A stretch of DNA of 64,000 nucleotides from Streptomyces sp. SAT1 (GCF_001654495.1 NZ_CP015849.1:2951501-3015500), one strand, 5' to 3'; shown: positions 9,009 to 18,596, counted from the first letter of the stretch. Numbers and translations: made by a program. Notes: generated from the sequence alone by a model not told the origin.

Positions 9009-9664
9009 GCGCGGTCCAGCAGACCCGTGCGGGCCGCCAGGGCGGCCGCCTCCAGGCGGGAGCCCACGCCCAGCTTCATCAGCACGCGCTGCACATGGGT
9101 GCGGGCGGTGCTCGGGGCGATGCCCATGCCGGCCGCGATCAGCCGGGTGTCCTCGCCCTCGGCGACCCGCACCAGCACCTCCACCTCGCGGGGCGTGAGG
9201 ACCGCCAGCAGCCGCTGCCCCTCGTCGTCCGGCTGGGCGGCCGGGTTCAGCAGATCGGCGAAGGCGCCCTGGAGCAGTTGCGGCGCCACCGCCGCCTCAC
9301 CGGCGCGCGCCTTGGTGATCGCCCGCTCGACGCCCTCTATCCGCTCGTCGTGCCGGACATAGCCCGAGGCGCCGGCGGCGAAGGCCGCAGCGATGCCCCG
9401 GGGCGAGGGGACGGGGCCCAGCACCACCACCGCCACCTGCGGGCGCTCCTGCTTGATCCGCACGACGGGGTCGAACGCGCCCGGCTCGGCCGGTGCCGCC
9501 GTACCCAGCAGGCACACCTCCGGAGCACGGCTGATGACCAGCTCCGCCGCGCCCGCCGCGGGCGCCGCCGCGGCCAGCACCCGGTGCCCCCGCAGCTTCA
9601 GCGCCGAGGCCAGCGCCTCGGCGAGCAGTCGGTGGTCGTCGACCACCATGAGCCGCGCTCCCAT
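8996..9664 (-). CDS. Atypical LuxR-family response regulator without phosphoacceptor
   Basis: A regulator of about 222 residues with a receiver-like N-terminus and a LuxR-type DNA-binding C-terminus (VLTPREVEVLVRVAEGEDTR then MGIAPSTARTHVQRVLMKLGV). The acidic pair is present (VVDDHR), but the acceptor position is Gly in VCLLGTAA, the Ser/Thr position is Gly in VVVLGP, and the lysine is Arg in GYVRHDE. It therefore probably does not respond to phosphorylation in the normal way. ATG at 9664 follows GGGGGG at a good distance; an in-frame TTG lies at 9670. No kinase is nearby. It resembles the regulator at 1086-1874 in fold but is not a close copy. Confidence 0.85.
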   Translation of the reverse strand: MGARLMVVDDHRLLAEALASALKLRGHRVLAAAAPAAGAAELVISRAPEVCLLGTAAPAEPGAFDPVVRIKQERPQVAVVVLGPVPSPRGIAAAFAAGASGYVRHDERIEGVERAITKARAGEAAVAPQLLQGAFADLLNPAAQPDDEGQRLLAVLTPREVEVLVRVAEGEDTRLIAAGMGIAPSTARTHVQRVLMKLGVGSRLEAAALAARTGLLDRAGRT

Positions 9665-9796
9665 CGGCAACCCCCCAGTTCCCCCCGGAAGCTACACGCT
9701 CGCCCCGTACCGCGCTGCCCCTACCGGCGAGAAGTGCCCCGGATCGCCGAAAACACCCGGCGCGCGGAAGCGCCCCCGGAGCGCGGCCCGGTACGC

Positions 9797-9837
9797 GCGC
9801 GGCCCCGCCCCCCGAACCACCGGGGGCGGGGCCGCGC
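9797..9837 (-). terminator. Terminator after the first beta-propeller gene
   Basis: A 16-17 base-pair GC hairpin with one bulge: the arms are 9797-9814 and 9821-9837 around a short A/C loop. It lies 20 bases past the minus-strand stop at 9857. There is no clear T tract, which is common for streptomycete terminators. Confidence 0.65.
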
Positions 9838-9856
9838 ACCGTGCGGGCGGCGCCGG

Positions 9857-11782
9857 TCAGCCGGACGTGCCGAAGACGAGCGCCAGGTACTCCTTGCCGT
9901 AGGCCGACGAACGCGGCTTGTGGGCGTAGACCGCCGACATGTACAGACGGCCCTGGCCGTAGAGGATCTCCGCGTAGTCCGGGGACATGGCGGTCTCCGC
10001 GGACCGCACGTCCCGGTCGGCCGGGTTCTCCAGCAGGACGGTCTCCTTGAAGCTGTTGCCGTCGATGCTCACCACCTGGCCGCCCTTGTCGTAGGGCGGG
10101 CGCTTGTAGGCGAGCAGGGCGCCGCCGTCCATGCGCAGCGGGTAGATCTGGTAGCCGTCGCCCGCGTCCGCGCGCTGGCCGGTCTGGCGCCCGGTGGCCA
10201 GGTCGAACGCGACGATCTCGTTGGTCTGGCCGTGGTCGCCGCTGCCCGCGTGCTGCTCGGTCCCCAGGTAGAGCCGGTCGTTGCCGACCACCATGCCCGA
10301 GCAGTACTCGATCCGGCTGATGGCGTCGCAGCGCCCGCCGTACTGGTCGCCGGGCGCGGTGATGTGCGAGCGCAGCTTGCCGGTGGCGCCGTCGAGGGCG
10401 AAGAAGTCCGAGATGCCGTGGTCGCCGCCGAGGTCGGCCGCGACGACGAGCGGGTCGGTGGAGACGATGCCCGCGTACTCGATGCCCTGCGCCAGCTTGT
10501 AGTCGGAGAGGACCTTGCCCGAGGCCGGGTCGATGCTCTGGATGTGCAGCTGGCGCTGGCCGTAGGTGCCGCACTTGCGCACCGCGACCAGCTTGTCGCC
10601 GCCGCCGTAACCGGCGTCGTAGCAGGTGTCGTCCGGCTTGGGGGACCACAGGGGCTTGCCGTCGGCGACGGTGAAGGCGGCGCCGCCGTTGGTGCTGCCG
10701 ACGGCGACGGTGCCGCCGCCGATGGTCACGTTGCTGAGGTTGACCGACTGGTCGCCGGACTTGACCTCGCGGGTCCACAGCTTCTTGCCGGCCGTGAGGT
10801 CGATCACCGCGAGCTGGCTGCAGCCGTGCGAGGGCTTGGCCTTGGTCGGCATGGCCGGCTCGTACAGGATCGCCGTCCTGCCGTCCGCCGTGATGTGGCG
10901 GGTCGTCTGGCAGACCGGGCCCGGCAGCTTCAGCGACCACAGCTTGGTGCCCTTGGCCGGGTCGTAGCCGGTGATGTCGCCGAACCCGGACTTGGCGTAC
11001 ACCTTGTCGGTGAGCCAGGAGCCGGTGGTGGCGGCCGTGTCGGTGACGACCGGCATCGGCACCTGGTAGAGGACCTTGGCCGCGGTGTCGGCGGGGGCCT
11101 TCTCCTTGCCGCCGGCCGAGGTGCCGCCGGTGCCGGTGCCGGACTTGCCGCCCGCGTCGCCGCCGCCGGTGGTGCCGCCGCTGGACGCGGTGTCCTGCTT
11201 GCCGTCGCCGTCACCGGACTTGGCGTACCAGACGCCGCCGCCGACGATCAGCGCGATGGCGGCGACGGCCGCCACGACGATCAGCAGCTGCTTGTTCCTC
11301 CCGCCGCCCGCGCCGCCGCCGGGCACCGCGGTCTGCGGCTGCGTCACGGCGGGCGGCTGGCCGGGGTATCCGTAGCCGGGCTGGGTGGGCTGCCCCGGCC
11401 GACCGTACCCGTAGCCGGGCTGCGGTGCGCCGTACGTGTTCGGGGCGGGCGTCGGGGCCGACGGCTGGCCGGGGTAGCCGTAGCCCGCCGGGGGCTGGGG
11501 CTGCTGCGGCGGCTGGGGCGCCTGCGGGTAGCCGTACCCGGGCGGGGACTGCGGCGGGCCGGCGGGCGGGGGCGTCTGCGGGGCGCCGAAACCGGGCGCG
11601 GTGGGCGGGGGCGTCTGCGGAGCGCCGAAACCGGGCGCCGGCTGCGCGGGCGACTGCGGGGGCGACTGCGGCGGGACGCCCGGCTGCTCGGGCTGCTGGT
11701 CCTGGGGCTGCCCGCCGGGGGGCGGGCCGAACCCGCCCTGGTGCGGCGGCTGCTGGGGCGGCGGGGGCGGCGGCTGGGTCAT
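9857..11782 (-). CDS. Proline-rich, membrane-anchored PQQ-like beta-propeller protein
   Basis: A 641-residue protein. Residues 1-160 are Pro/Gln/Gly/Tyr-rich with repeated GYGYPGQ and FGAPQTPPP units. One membrane helix follows (QLLIVVAAVAAIALIVGGGVWYA, just after a basic GGRNKQ), then a Gly/Thr linker and about 400 residues with PQQ/beta-propeller blade features such as DLTAGKKLWTREVKSG and DPASGKVLSDY. The topology is a cytoplasmic proline-rich tail with the propeller outside. It is a paralogue of the next upstream gene. ATG at 11782 is preferred; a GTG at 11794 is also possible. Likely role: an envelope sensor or scaffold, which is inferred. No catalytic residues are recognised. Confidence 0.8.
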   Translation of the reverse strand: MTQPPPPPPQQPPHQGGFGPPPGGQPQDQQPEQPGVPPQSPPQSPAQPAPGFGAPQTPPPTAPGFGAPQTPPPAGPPQSPPGYGYPQAPQPPQQPQPPAGYGYPGQPSAPTPAPNTYGAPQPGYGYGRPGQPTQPGYGYPGQPPAVTQPQTAVPGGGAGGGRNKQLLIVVAAVAAIALIVGGGVWYAKSGDGDGKQDTASSGGTTGGGDAGGKSGTGTGGTSAGGKEKAPADTAAKVLYQVPMPVVTDTAATTGSWLTDKVYAKSGFGDITGYDPAKGTKLWSLKLPGPVCQTTRHITADGRTAILYEPAMPTKAKPSHGCSQLAVIDLTAGKKLWTREVKSGDQSVNLSNVTIGGGTVAVGSTNGGAAFTVADGKPLWSPKPDDTCYDAGYGGGDKLVAVRKCGTYGQRQLHIQSIDPASGKVLSDYKLAQGIEYAGIVSTDPLVVAADLGGDHGISDFFALDGATGKLRSHITAPGDQYGGRCDAISRIEYCSGMVVGNDRLYLGTEQHAGSGDHGQTNEIVAFDLATGRQTGQRADAGDGYQIYPLRMDGGALLAYKRPPYDKGGQVVSIDGNSFKETVLLENPADRDVRSAETAMSPDYAEILYGQGRLYMSAVYAHKPRSSAYGKEYLALVFGTSG

Positions 11783-11885
11783 GAGCGGATGCACCTCTGG
11801 ACGACAGGGGACGACGGGGGCAAGGAGGACGGCACCGGAACGGCGCCCGGCACGCGGACGGCGTGCCGGGCGGTGCGGCGCCGGC

Positions 11886-13838
11886 CTACTTGGCGAAGGC
11901 GAGCATCAGCTTCTCCTTGGCCTTGTCGCTGCCGTTCAGGCGGGTGGTGGAGAGGTAGAACCGGCCGTCGACCCAGTCGATGTCACGGGAGAAGAAGCCG
12001 TTCTCGATCTCCGCGGTGCCCTGCGGGTTCTGGAGCAGCGTGACCGGAGTGTGGGTGGTGCCGGCGGTCGGCAGGGACACGACCCGGCCGCCCTGGTCGT
12101 AGGACGGCTCGACGTACGCGACGAGCTGTCCGTTCTCCGCCCTGACCGGCAGCATCGTGGTGTCCGAGGGGGACTTGACCCGCCACTTCTCCTTGCCGGT
12201 GGAGAGGTTGACCGCGACGACCTCGTTGGGCCCGGTGGTCGCCTTGGTGGGCAGGTAGAGGGTGTCGGCGTCGGCCGCCACGCCCTGGCAGCCCTGGAGT
12301 TCGCGGTTGAGGATGGCCCAGCCGCACTCGGGCGCGAAGGTCCCCTTCACATCGGCCTGCGAGCGCACCGACCCGTCGTTGTTCAGGGTCGAGAGGTTCC
12401 AGTGCTTCTTGTCCTCGTCGGTCGAGTACAGGACGAGCGGATCGACGGAGTAGGTCCGCTGGACCGTCCAGCCCTTGGGGATCTTCCGCGTCCACCTGGC
12501 CTTGCCGGTGGCCGGGTCGAGCTCCTGCACCTCGTCGTGGGCGTTGGCGCCGCCCGCCCCGCAGGAGGCGACCGAGACCAGCTTCGGGCCGCCCGCGAAA
12601 GCGGTCGGGAAGCACGCCTCGCCGTACTTCGTCTTCTCGTACATCTTGGCGCCGGTGTCCACGTTGTACGCGACGCCCGACTGCGAGCGGCCGACCATCA
12701 GCGTCTTGCCGGTGACGGACAGCTCGATGGTGAGCGCGCTGTCGAACAGGGCGCCGTCGCCGATCTGCGCCTTCCAGCCCAGCTTGCCGGTGTTGAGGTC
12801 GAGCTGCTGGAGCTGGTTGCACTTGGCGCGGTCGCTGCTGCCGCTCATGTACGCGATGACGGCCTTGTCGTCGGCCGTCTTCTGCTCGGTCACCGCGCAG
12901 ATCTTCTGCGGGAAGGTGACCGGGGCCCAGGTGGGGTTGCCGTCGCCGACGTTGTACGCGAAGACCTGCTTGTACGCCGCCTTCACCGCCGCCTTGCCGG
13001 TGATCCACATGCCGGGGGCCTCGGCGCCGCCGTTGGGGGCGTCCGGGGCCTCCTTGTACCAGAGCACCCGGGCCTCGCCCGCCTTGCGGCCGGCGTTGAG
13101 GTCGCTGGAGTCCTTGCCGTCGCCGTCGCCCTCGCCGTCGCCCGGGTTGACCGGGGCATCGGACGCGGGGCCGGCCGAGCCCGACGCCTTGGCGTCGCCG
13201 CTCTTGTCCGCGACCGGCTTCTTGCCGCCGTCACCATCTCCGCCGCCGGTGACGGCCCACACGGTGCCGCCGACCACGAGCAGCGCGGCCACCGCGGCAC
13301 CGATGATCACCGCGGGCCTGCCCTTGAAGGGGTTGCGGGAGCCACCGCCGGGCGGCGGGGTGCCGGGCCCTCCGGGGAACTGCGGCGGCGGATAGCCGTA
13401 CCCCGGCTGCTGCCCGTAGGGGCCCGGCTGCTGCGGCGGCCCGTACGGTCCGGCCGCAGGGGCAGCGGGCACGGTGGGGGCGTTGTAGGGGCCGGGCTGG
13501 GCGCCGTAGGGACCCGGCTGGCCGTACGGGCCGGGCTGCTGCGGGTAGCCGTACCCCGGCTGGGGCGGCTGCGGGTAGCCGTAGCCGGGAGCGGGCTGGG
13601 GCGGGCCGGACGGCGGCTGCGGCGGGGCGGCGGGCGGCGGGGTCTTCGACAGCTGCGGCGCGTCGGCGGGCTGCTGGGGCTGCTGGGGCGGCTGGTCCGG
13701 AGGCGGGGGTGTGGCCTGCCGCGGATCGCCCGCGGGGCCGGACCCGCCGCTCTGCGGTGGTTGCGGCTGCGAAGCGCCGTCCTGTGGCGGCGGTGCTCCG
13801 AAGCCGCCCTGCGGCGGCTGACTGGGCGGCTGAGCCAT
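11886..13838 (-). CDS. Second proline-rich PQQ-like beta-propeller protein (paralogue)
   Basis: A 650-residue protein with the same plan as its neighbour. A Pro/Gln/Gly/Tyr-rich N-terminus carries GYGYPQ and GPYGQP repeats, a membrane helix (PAVIIGAAVAALLVVGGTVWAV) follows, then an Asp/Gly linker (GDGEGDGDGKDSS) and a propeller with blades such as DLNTGKLGWKAQIG, DPATGKARWTRKI and NLSTGKEKWRVK. ATG at 13838 has GGGGGG upstream. The downstream paralogue begins 103 bases on and may share the transcript. The pair looks like a tandem duplication with diverged linkers. Function is not known to me. Confidence 0.8.
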   Translation of the reverse strand: MAQPPSQPPQGGFGAPPPQDGASQPQPPQSGGSGPAGDPRQATPPPPDQPPQQPQQPADAPQLSKTPPPAAPPQPPSGPPQPAPGYGYPQPPQPGYGYPQQPGPYGQPGPYGAQPGPYNAPTVPAAPAAGPYGPPQQPGPYGQQPGYGYPPPQFPGGPGTPPPGGGSRNPFKGRPAVIIGAAVAALLVVGGTVWAVTGGGDGDGGKKPVADKSGDAKASGSAGPASDAPVNPGDGEGDGDGKDSSDLNAGRKAGEARVLWYKEAPDAPNGGAEAPGMWITGKAAVKAAYKQVFAYNVGDGNPTWAPVTFPQKICAVTEQKTADDKAVIAYMSGSSDRAKCNQLQQLDLNTGKLGWKAQIGDGALFDSALTIELSVTGKTLMVGRSQSGVAYNVDTGAKMYEKTKYGEACFPTAFAGGPKLVSVASCGAGGANAHDEVQELDPATGKARWTRKIPKGWTVQRTYSVDPLVLYSTDEDKKHWNLSTLNNDGSVRSQADVKGTFAPECGWAILNRELQGCQGVAADADTLYLPTKATTGPNEVVAVNLSTGKEKWRVKSPSDTTMLPVRAENGQLVAYVEPSYDQGGRVVSLPTAGTTHTPVTLLQNPQGTAEIENGFFSRDIDWVDGRFYLSTTRLNGSDKAKEKLMLAFAK

Positions 13839-14043
13839 CAGCGCGTTCCCCCCTCGTTCACTGATTTTTAGCCACGCCCTGAGATCCGTGGTGGACGCAG
13901 AGTCGTACGCGGACGTGTCCGGACAGGGTCCGGACGGCCCTTTCTATCACTGGCCGCCGACACCCCACCGTGTCGTACCCGTCCCTGTTCCCAAGGGAGA
14001 ACCGGCCTGTGATGGCCTCGTTACGCGCCCGCGCACGCCTTCA

Positions 14044-14063
14044 CGCGCCGTTCACACGGCGCG
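14044..14063 (-). terminator. Hairpin after the ABC-F gene
   Basis: An 8 base-pair perfect stem (CGCGCCGT / ACGGCGCG) with a TCAC loop lies 19 bases beyond the ABC-F stop, flanked by further partial pairing (GCACGC / GCGTGC). A terminator is the likely role. The rest of 13839-14081 holds the promoter side of the propeller gene and nothing coding that I can see. Confidence 0.5.
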
Positions 14064-14081
14064 CGTGCGCCGTCACACCCG

Positions 14082-15893
14082 CTACGCGTCCTCGGCGAGT
14101 TCGAGCCAGCGCAGTTCCAGTTCCTCGCGCTCCCCCACCAGATCGCGCAGCTCGGCGTCGAGTTCGGCCACCTTCGCGAAGTCGGTGGCGTGCTCCGCGA
14201 TCCGGGCGTGCAGGGTGCTCTCCTTCTCGGAGACGCGGTCCAACTGCCGCTCGATCTTCTGGAGTTCCTTCTTCGCGGCGCGCAGTTCGGCGGCGCTCTT
14301 CTCGGGGGCGGCGGCGGAGGCGACCGGGGCCGGGGCGGAGGCCACGGCGGCCTGCTGCTCCATGCGGTGGCGCCGCTCCAGGTACTCGTCGATGCCGCGC
14401 GGCAGCATCCGCAGCGTGCCGTCGCCCAGCAGCGCCTGCACCGTGTCGGTGGTGCGCTCGACGAAGAACCGGTCGTGGGAGATCACGATCATCGAGCCGG
14501 GCCAGCCGTCGAGCAGGTCCTCCAGCTGGGTCAGGGTCTCGATGTCGAGGTCGTTGGTGGGCTCGTCGAGGAAGAGGACGTTGGGCTCGTCCATGAGCAG
14601 GCGCAGCAGTTGCAGCCGGCGCCGCTCACCGCCGGACAGGTCGCCGACCGGCGTCCACTGCTTCTCCTTGCCGAAGCCGAACGTCTCGCACAGCTGTCCG
14701 GCGGTCATCTCCCGGCCCTTGCCGAGGTCGACGCGCTCGCGCACCTGCTGCACGGCCTCCAGCACCCGCCAGGAGGGGTCGAGTTCGGCGACCTCCTGGG
14801 AGAGGTAGGCCAGCTTGACGGTCCGGCCGACGGCGATCCGGCCGCCCGCGGGCTGCACGTCGCCCTCGGTGCGCGCCGCCCGCTCCATGGCCCGCAGCAG
14901 GGACGTCTTGCCCGCGCCGTTGACACCGACCAGGCCGATGCGGTCGCCGGGGCCGAGCTGCCAGGTGACGTGTTCGAGGAGCACCTTGGGCCCGGCCTGG
15001 ATCGTCACGTCCTCCAGGTCGAAGACGGACTTGCCCAGCCGGGACGACGCGAACTTCATCAGTTCGCTGCTGTCGCGCGGCGGCGGCACGTCCTTGATCA
15101 GCTCGTTGGCGGCCTCCACCCGGAAGCGCGGCTTGGACGTACGGGCGGGGGCGCCGCGGCGCAGCCAGGCCAGCTCCTTGCGGACCAGGTTCTGCCGCTT
15201 GGTCTCCTCGGTGGCGGCGATGCGCTCGCGCTCGGCGCGCGCGAAGACGTAGTCGGAGTAGCCGCCCTCGTACTCGTAGACGGCGCCGCGCTGCACGTCC
15301 CACATGCGGGTGCAGACCTGGTCGAGGAACCAGCGGTCGTGGGTGACGCAGACCAGCGCGGAGCGGCGCTCGCGCAGATGGGCGGCGAGCCAGGCGATGC
15401 CCTCGACGTCGAGGTGGTTGGTGGGCTCGTCCAGGACGAGCAGGTCCTGCTCCTCGATGAGCAGCTTGGCCAGCGCGATCCGGCGGCGCTCACCGCCGGA
15501 GAGCGGGGCGATCACGGTGTCCAGGCCCTTGGGGAAGCCCGGCAGGTCGAGCCCGCCGAACAGCCCGGTCAGCACGTCGCGGATCTTCGCGTTGCCCGCC
15601 CACTCGTGGTCGGCGAGGTCCCCGATGACCTCGTGCCGCACGGTCGCCTCCGGGTCCAGCGAGTCATGCTGCGTGAGCACGCCGAGCCGCAGCCCGCCCG
15701 CGTGCGTGACCCGCCCGGAGTCGGCCTCCTCCGCCTTGGCCAGCATCCTGATCAGCGTCGTCTTGCCGTCCCCGTTGCGCCCGACGACCCCGATCCGGTC
15801 CCCTTCGGACACGCCGAGCGACACCCCGTCGAGCAGCGCACGCGTCCCGTACACCTTGCTGACGTTCTCGACATTGACCAGATTGACGGCCAT
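14082..15893 (-). CDS. ABC-F family ATP-binding protein
   Basis: A 603-residue soluble protein with two ABC domains and no membrane segments. The first Walker A is GRNGDGKTT (38-46) and the second GVNGAGKTS; both domains have LSGGERRR signatures and Walker B strands LLVLDEPTNHLD and VLFLDEPTNDLD. A linker joins them and a charged coiled coil (residues about 510-600) ends the protein, as in Uup-type members. ABC-F proteins act on the ribosome, in translation quality control or antibiotic protection. With no drug cluster nearby, a housekeeping role is more likely here, but that is inference. It is divergent from the Uma2 gene. Confidence 0.9.
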   Translation of the reverse strand: MAVNLVNVENVSKVYGTRALLDGVSLGVSEGDRIGVVGRNGDGKTTLIRMLAKAEEADSGRVTHAGGLRLGVLTQHDSLDPEATVRHEVIGDLADHEWAGNAKIRDVLTGLFGGLDLPGFPKGLDTVIAPLSGGERRRIALAKLLIEEQDLLVLDEPTNHLDVEGIAWLAAHLRERRSALVCVTHDRWFLDQVCTRMWDVQRGAVYEYEGGYSDYVFARAERERIAATEETKRQNLVRKELAWLRRGAPARTSKPRFRVEAANELIKDVPPPRDSSELMKFASSRLGKSVFDLEDVTIQAGPKVLLEHVTWQLGPGDRIGLVGVNGAGKTSLLRAMERAARTEGDVQPAGGRIAVGRTVKLAYLSQEVAELDPSWRVLEAVQQVRERVDLGKGREMTAGQLCETFGFGKEKQWTPVGDLSGGERRRLQLLRLLMDEPNVLFLDEPTNDLDIETLTQLEDLLDGWPGSMIVISHDRFFVERTTDTVQALLGDGTLRMLPRGIDEYLERRHRMEQQAAVASAPAPVASAAAPEKSAAELRAAKKELQKIERQLDRVSEKESTLHARIAEHATDFAKVAELDAELRDLVGEREELELRWLELAEDA

Positions 15894-16050
15894 TTCACTC
15901 CTGCCCGGGGGGATGCATCGACTGTCAAGCGTAGGGCCTGCGGAACGGGGGCCGGGCGTGGGAGTGTCATCACTCGTTGTGATGACCTGATCGGGAACGG
16001 GCGGCTACGGTGGTGACGCAGACAGCAGGATCCCGCCCATGGGAGGAACT

Positions 16051-16641
16051 ATGACTGCCGAGCCTGTGCAGCAGTACGGCCACTGGCCGCTGCCACCGCT
16101 GGACGGCTACACCGTGGACGACCTGTTCACTCTGCACGGACTCCCGCCGCACACCGAGTTGCTCGACGGGAGCCTGATCTTCGTGAGTCCGCAGCGGGAG
16201 TTCCACACCGTCGTCATGGACCTGCTGGTGACCGGGCTGCGATGCACCGCCCCGGAGGATCTGCGGGTCCGGCGTGAGATGACCGTGGTACTGGACGATC
16301 GCAACGCGCCCGAACCCGACGTCAGCGTGCTCCGCGCCGCAGGAGCGGGAACCGACAGGACGCGGTACAAGGCCGAGGACGTGGTCCTCGCTGTCGAAGT
16401 CGTCTCCCCGGAGTCCGAGTCCCGCGACCGCACGACCAAGCCGTACAAGTACGCGTCAGCGGGAATCCCCAACTACTGGCGCGTCGAACGAGGCGGTAGC
16501 GGAGGAGGCCCGGTTGTCCACGTCTACGAGCTCGATCCCCTCACCAGGTCGTACGTGCACATGGGGATGCACCGGGACCAGATCAAAGTCACCGTGCCCT
16601 ATGACATCGAGATCGACCTGACAGCCTTCGACCGGATCTGA
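16051..16641 (+). CDS. Uma2 family (DUF820) restriction-endonuclease-fold protein
   Basis: A 196-residue protein of the Uma2/DUF820 family, whose fold belongs to the PD-(D/E)XK nuclease superfamily. The nuclease-like residues are visible: E in HTELLDGSL, D in PEPDVSVL, and E-V-V in VLAVEVVSPES, followed by K in TKPYKYASAGIPNYW. The ATG at 16051 sits directly after GGGAGGAACT; an earlier in-frame ATG at 16039 lacks a site. Streptomyces carry many copies with no settled function. It lies alone between two minus-strand blocks, ending 7 bases from the ispE stop. Confidence 0.85.
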   Translation: MTAEPVQQYGHWPLPPLDGYTVDDLFTLHGLPPHTELLDGSLIFVSPQREFHTVVMDLLVTGLRCTAPEDLRVRREMTVVLDDRNAPEPDVSVLRAAGAGTDRTRYKAEDVVLAVEVVSPESESRDRTTKPYKYASAGIPNYWRVERGGSGGGPVVHVYELDPLTRSYVHMGMHRDQIKVTVPYDIEIDLTAFDRI

Positions 16642-16647
16642 GCCCCC

Positions 16648-17541
16648 TCACACCAGCACGGCTCCCGCCGCCGGGGACCGCGTGACCCGGGCGGCGCGGC
16701 AGGTGTCCGAGGCGAGGAGGGCGTCGGCGACGCGCGCTGCGGTCTGCTCGTCGGGGGCCAGGAAGGCCGTCGTGGGGCCCGAGCCGGAGACCAGGCCGGC
16801 CAGGGCTCCGGCGGCGCGCCCTGCGGCCAGGGTGGCGGCGAGGGAGGGGCGCAGGGAGAGGGCGGCGGGCTGGAGGTCGTTGGCCAGGGTGGCGGCGAGG
16901 GCGTGCGGGTCGCCCTTGGCGAGAGCGGCCAGGAGGGCGTCGGAGGCGACCGGTTCCGGGATCCGTACGCCTTCGTTGAGGCGGTCGAACTCGCCGTAGA
17001 CCGCCGGGGTGGACAGCCCGCCGTCGGCGACGGCGAAGACCCAGTGGAAGGTGCCGCCCACCTCCAGCGCCGTCAGCCGCTCCCCGCGCCCGGTGCCCAG
17101 CGCGGCCCCGCCGACCAGGCTGAAGGGCACGTCGCTGCCGAGTTCGGCGCAGATGCCGAGCAGTTCGTCGCGGGAGGCGCCGGTCCCCCACAGCGCGTCG
17201 CAGGCCAGCAGGGCGCCCGCGCCGTCCGCGCTGCCGCCCGCCATGCCGCCGGCGACCGGGATGTCCTTGGCGATGTGCAGATGGACGGCGGGGCTGCGGC
17301 CGTACCGCTCGGCGAGCTTCTCGGCGGCGCGGGCGGCCAGGTTCGTACGGTCCAGCGGGACCTGGCCGGCGTCCGGGCCCGCGCAGGTCACGCGCAGCTC
17401 GTCGGCCTCGGTGGCGGTGACCTCGTCGTACAGGCCGACGGCCAGGAAGACGTTCGCCAGGTCGTGGAAGCCGTCGGGGCGGGCCGCGCCCACCGCGAGC
17501 TGGACGTTGACCTTGGCGGGGACGCGGACGGTGACGCTCAC
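16648..17541 (-). CDS. ispE: 4-diphosphocytidyl-2-C-methyl-D-erythritol kinase
   Basis: IspE phosphorylates CDP-methylerythritol at the 2-hydroxyl with ATP, in the MEP pathway to isoprenoid precursors. The 297-residue GHMP kinase starts VRVPAKVNVQLAVG with the substrate-binding lysine, continues ARPDGFHDLANVF, and has the ATP loop PVAGGMAGGSADGAG, slightly unlike the more common PxxAGLGGGS. GTG at 17541 has AAGGAG upstream. It is last in the conserved actinobacterial order tatD-rpf-rsmA-ispE, 67 bases after rsmA. Confidence 0.93.
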   Translation of the reverse strand: MSVTVRVPAKVNVQLAVGAARPDGFHDLANVFLAVGLYDEVTATEADELRVTCAGPDAGQVPLDRTNLAARAAEKLAERYGRSPAVHLHIAKDIPVAGGMAGGSADGAGALLACDALWGTGASRDELLGICAELGSDVPFSLVGGAALGTGRGERLTALEVGGTFHWVFAVADGGLSTPAVYGEFDRLNEGVRIPEPVASDALLAALAKGDPHALAATLANDLQPAALSLRPSLAATLAAGRAAGALAGLVSGSGPTTAFLAPDEQTAARVADALLASDTCRAARVTRSPAAGAVLV

Positions 17542-17608
17542 TGGTTTCCGGGCTCCTTGTGTTCCGCGGGCCGTCGCTCGGGGCGCCGCCCGTACTGCCG
17601 GACGGTCG

Positions 17609-18529
17609 TTACTCGGGCTGCTGCTCGGCGGACGGCCGCTCGGAGCCCTGCCGCTCCGGGTGCGGCGCCCGCGGCCCGTGCTCCGCGATGCGCGCGAACT
17701 CCGCCACGGTCAGCGACTCGCCGCGGGCCTGCGGCGACACCCCGGCGGCCACCAGCGCCGCCTCCGCCGCCGCGGCGGACCCGGCCCAGCCGGCGAGCGC
17801 GGCCCGCAGCGTCTTGCGGCGCTGCGCGAAGGCCGCGTCGACGACCGCGAACACCTCGCGCCTGGTCGCGGTGGTCTTCGGCGGCTCGGCGCGGCGGACC
17901 AGGGACACCAGGCCGCTGTCGACGTTCGGCGCGGGCCAGAAGACATTGCGGCCGATGGCACCGGCCCGCTTGACCTCGGCGTACCAGTTCGCCTTGACGG
18001 ACGGCACCCCGTACACCTTCGAGCCGGGGTCGGCGGCGAGCCGGTCGGCGACCTCGGCCTGCACCATGACGAGGGTGCGCTCGATGCTCGGGAAGGTCTG
18101 GAGCATATGCAGCAGCACGGGCACGGCGACGTTGTACGGCAGGTTCGCCACCAGCGCGGTCGGGGCGGGCCCCGGCAGCTCGGTGACATGCATCGCGTCG
18201 GAGTGCACCAGCGCGAACCGGTCGGCGCGCTCGGGCAGCCGGGCGGCGACGGTCGCGGGCAGCGCGGCGGCCAGCACGTCGTCGATCTCGACGGCGGTGA
18301 CCCGGTCGGCGGCCTCCAGCAGGCCCAGCGTGAGCGAGCCGAGTCCCGGCCCGACCTCGACGACCACGTCCTCGGAGGTGACGTCGGCGGTGCGGACGAT
18401 ACGGCGGACCGTGTTCGCGTCGATCACGAAGTTCTGGCCGCGCTGCTTGGTGGGGCGGACACCGAGGGCCGCCGCCAGCTCGCGGATGTCGGCGGGGCCC
18501 AGCAGGGCGTCGGGGAGGGGGCTGCTCAC
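17609..18529 (-). CDS. rsmA: 16S rRNA (adenine1518-N6/adenine1519-N6)-dimethyltransferase
   Basis: RsmA (KsgA) dimethylates two adjacent adenosines at the 3' end of 16S rRNA as a late step of 30S assembly. The protein of about 306 residues shows RGQNFVID, the SAM motif [13 protein letters not shown], the acidic EIDDVL, and the catalytic motif [15 protein letters not shown]. The C-terminal domain has [15 protein letters not shown] prefer GTG at 18529: it has no ribosome site but follows TACCCT by a few bases, as in leaderless mRNAs; the frame is open to 18577. A charged tail ([18 protein letters not shown]) extends beyond the usual end. Confidence 0.92.
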   Translation of the reverse strand: MSSPLPDALLGPADIRELAAALGVRPTKQRGQNFVIDANTVRRIVRTADVTSEDVVVEVGPGLGSLTLGLLEAADRVTAVEIDDVLAAALPATVAARLPERADRFALVHSDAMHVTELPGPAPTALVANLPYNVAVPVLLHMLQTFPSIERTLVMVQAEVADRLAADPGSKVYGVPSVKANWYAEVKRAGAIGRNVFWPAPNVDSGLVSLVRRAEPPKTTATRREVFAVVDAAFAQRRKTLRAALAGWAGSAAAAEAALVAAGVSPQARGESLTVAEFARIAEHGPRAPHPERQGSERPSAEQQPE

Positions 18530-18596
18530 CGCACCAGGGTACGGGGCGCGGGCACCTGCTCCGTCGGCCGCCCGCACCCCGGCGGCGCCCCGGCCG

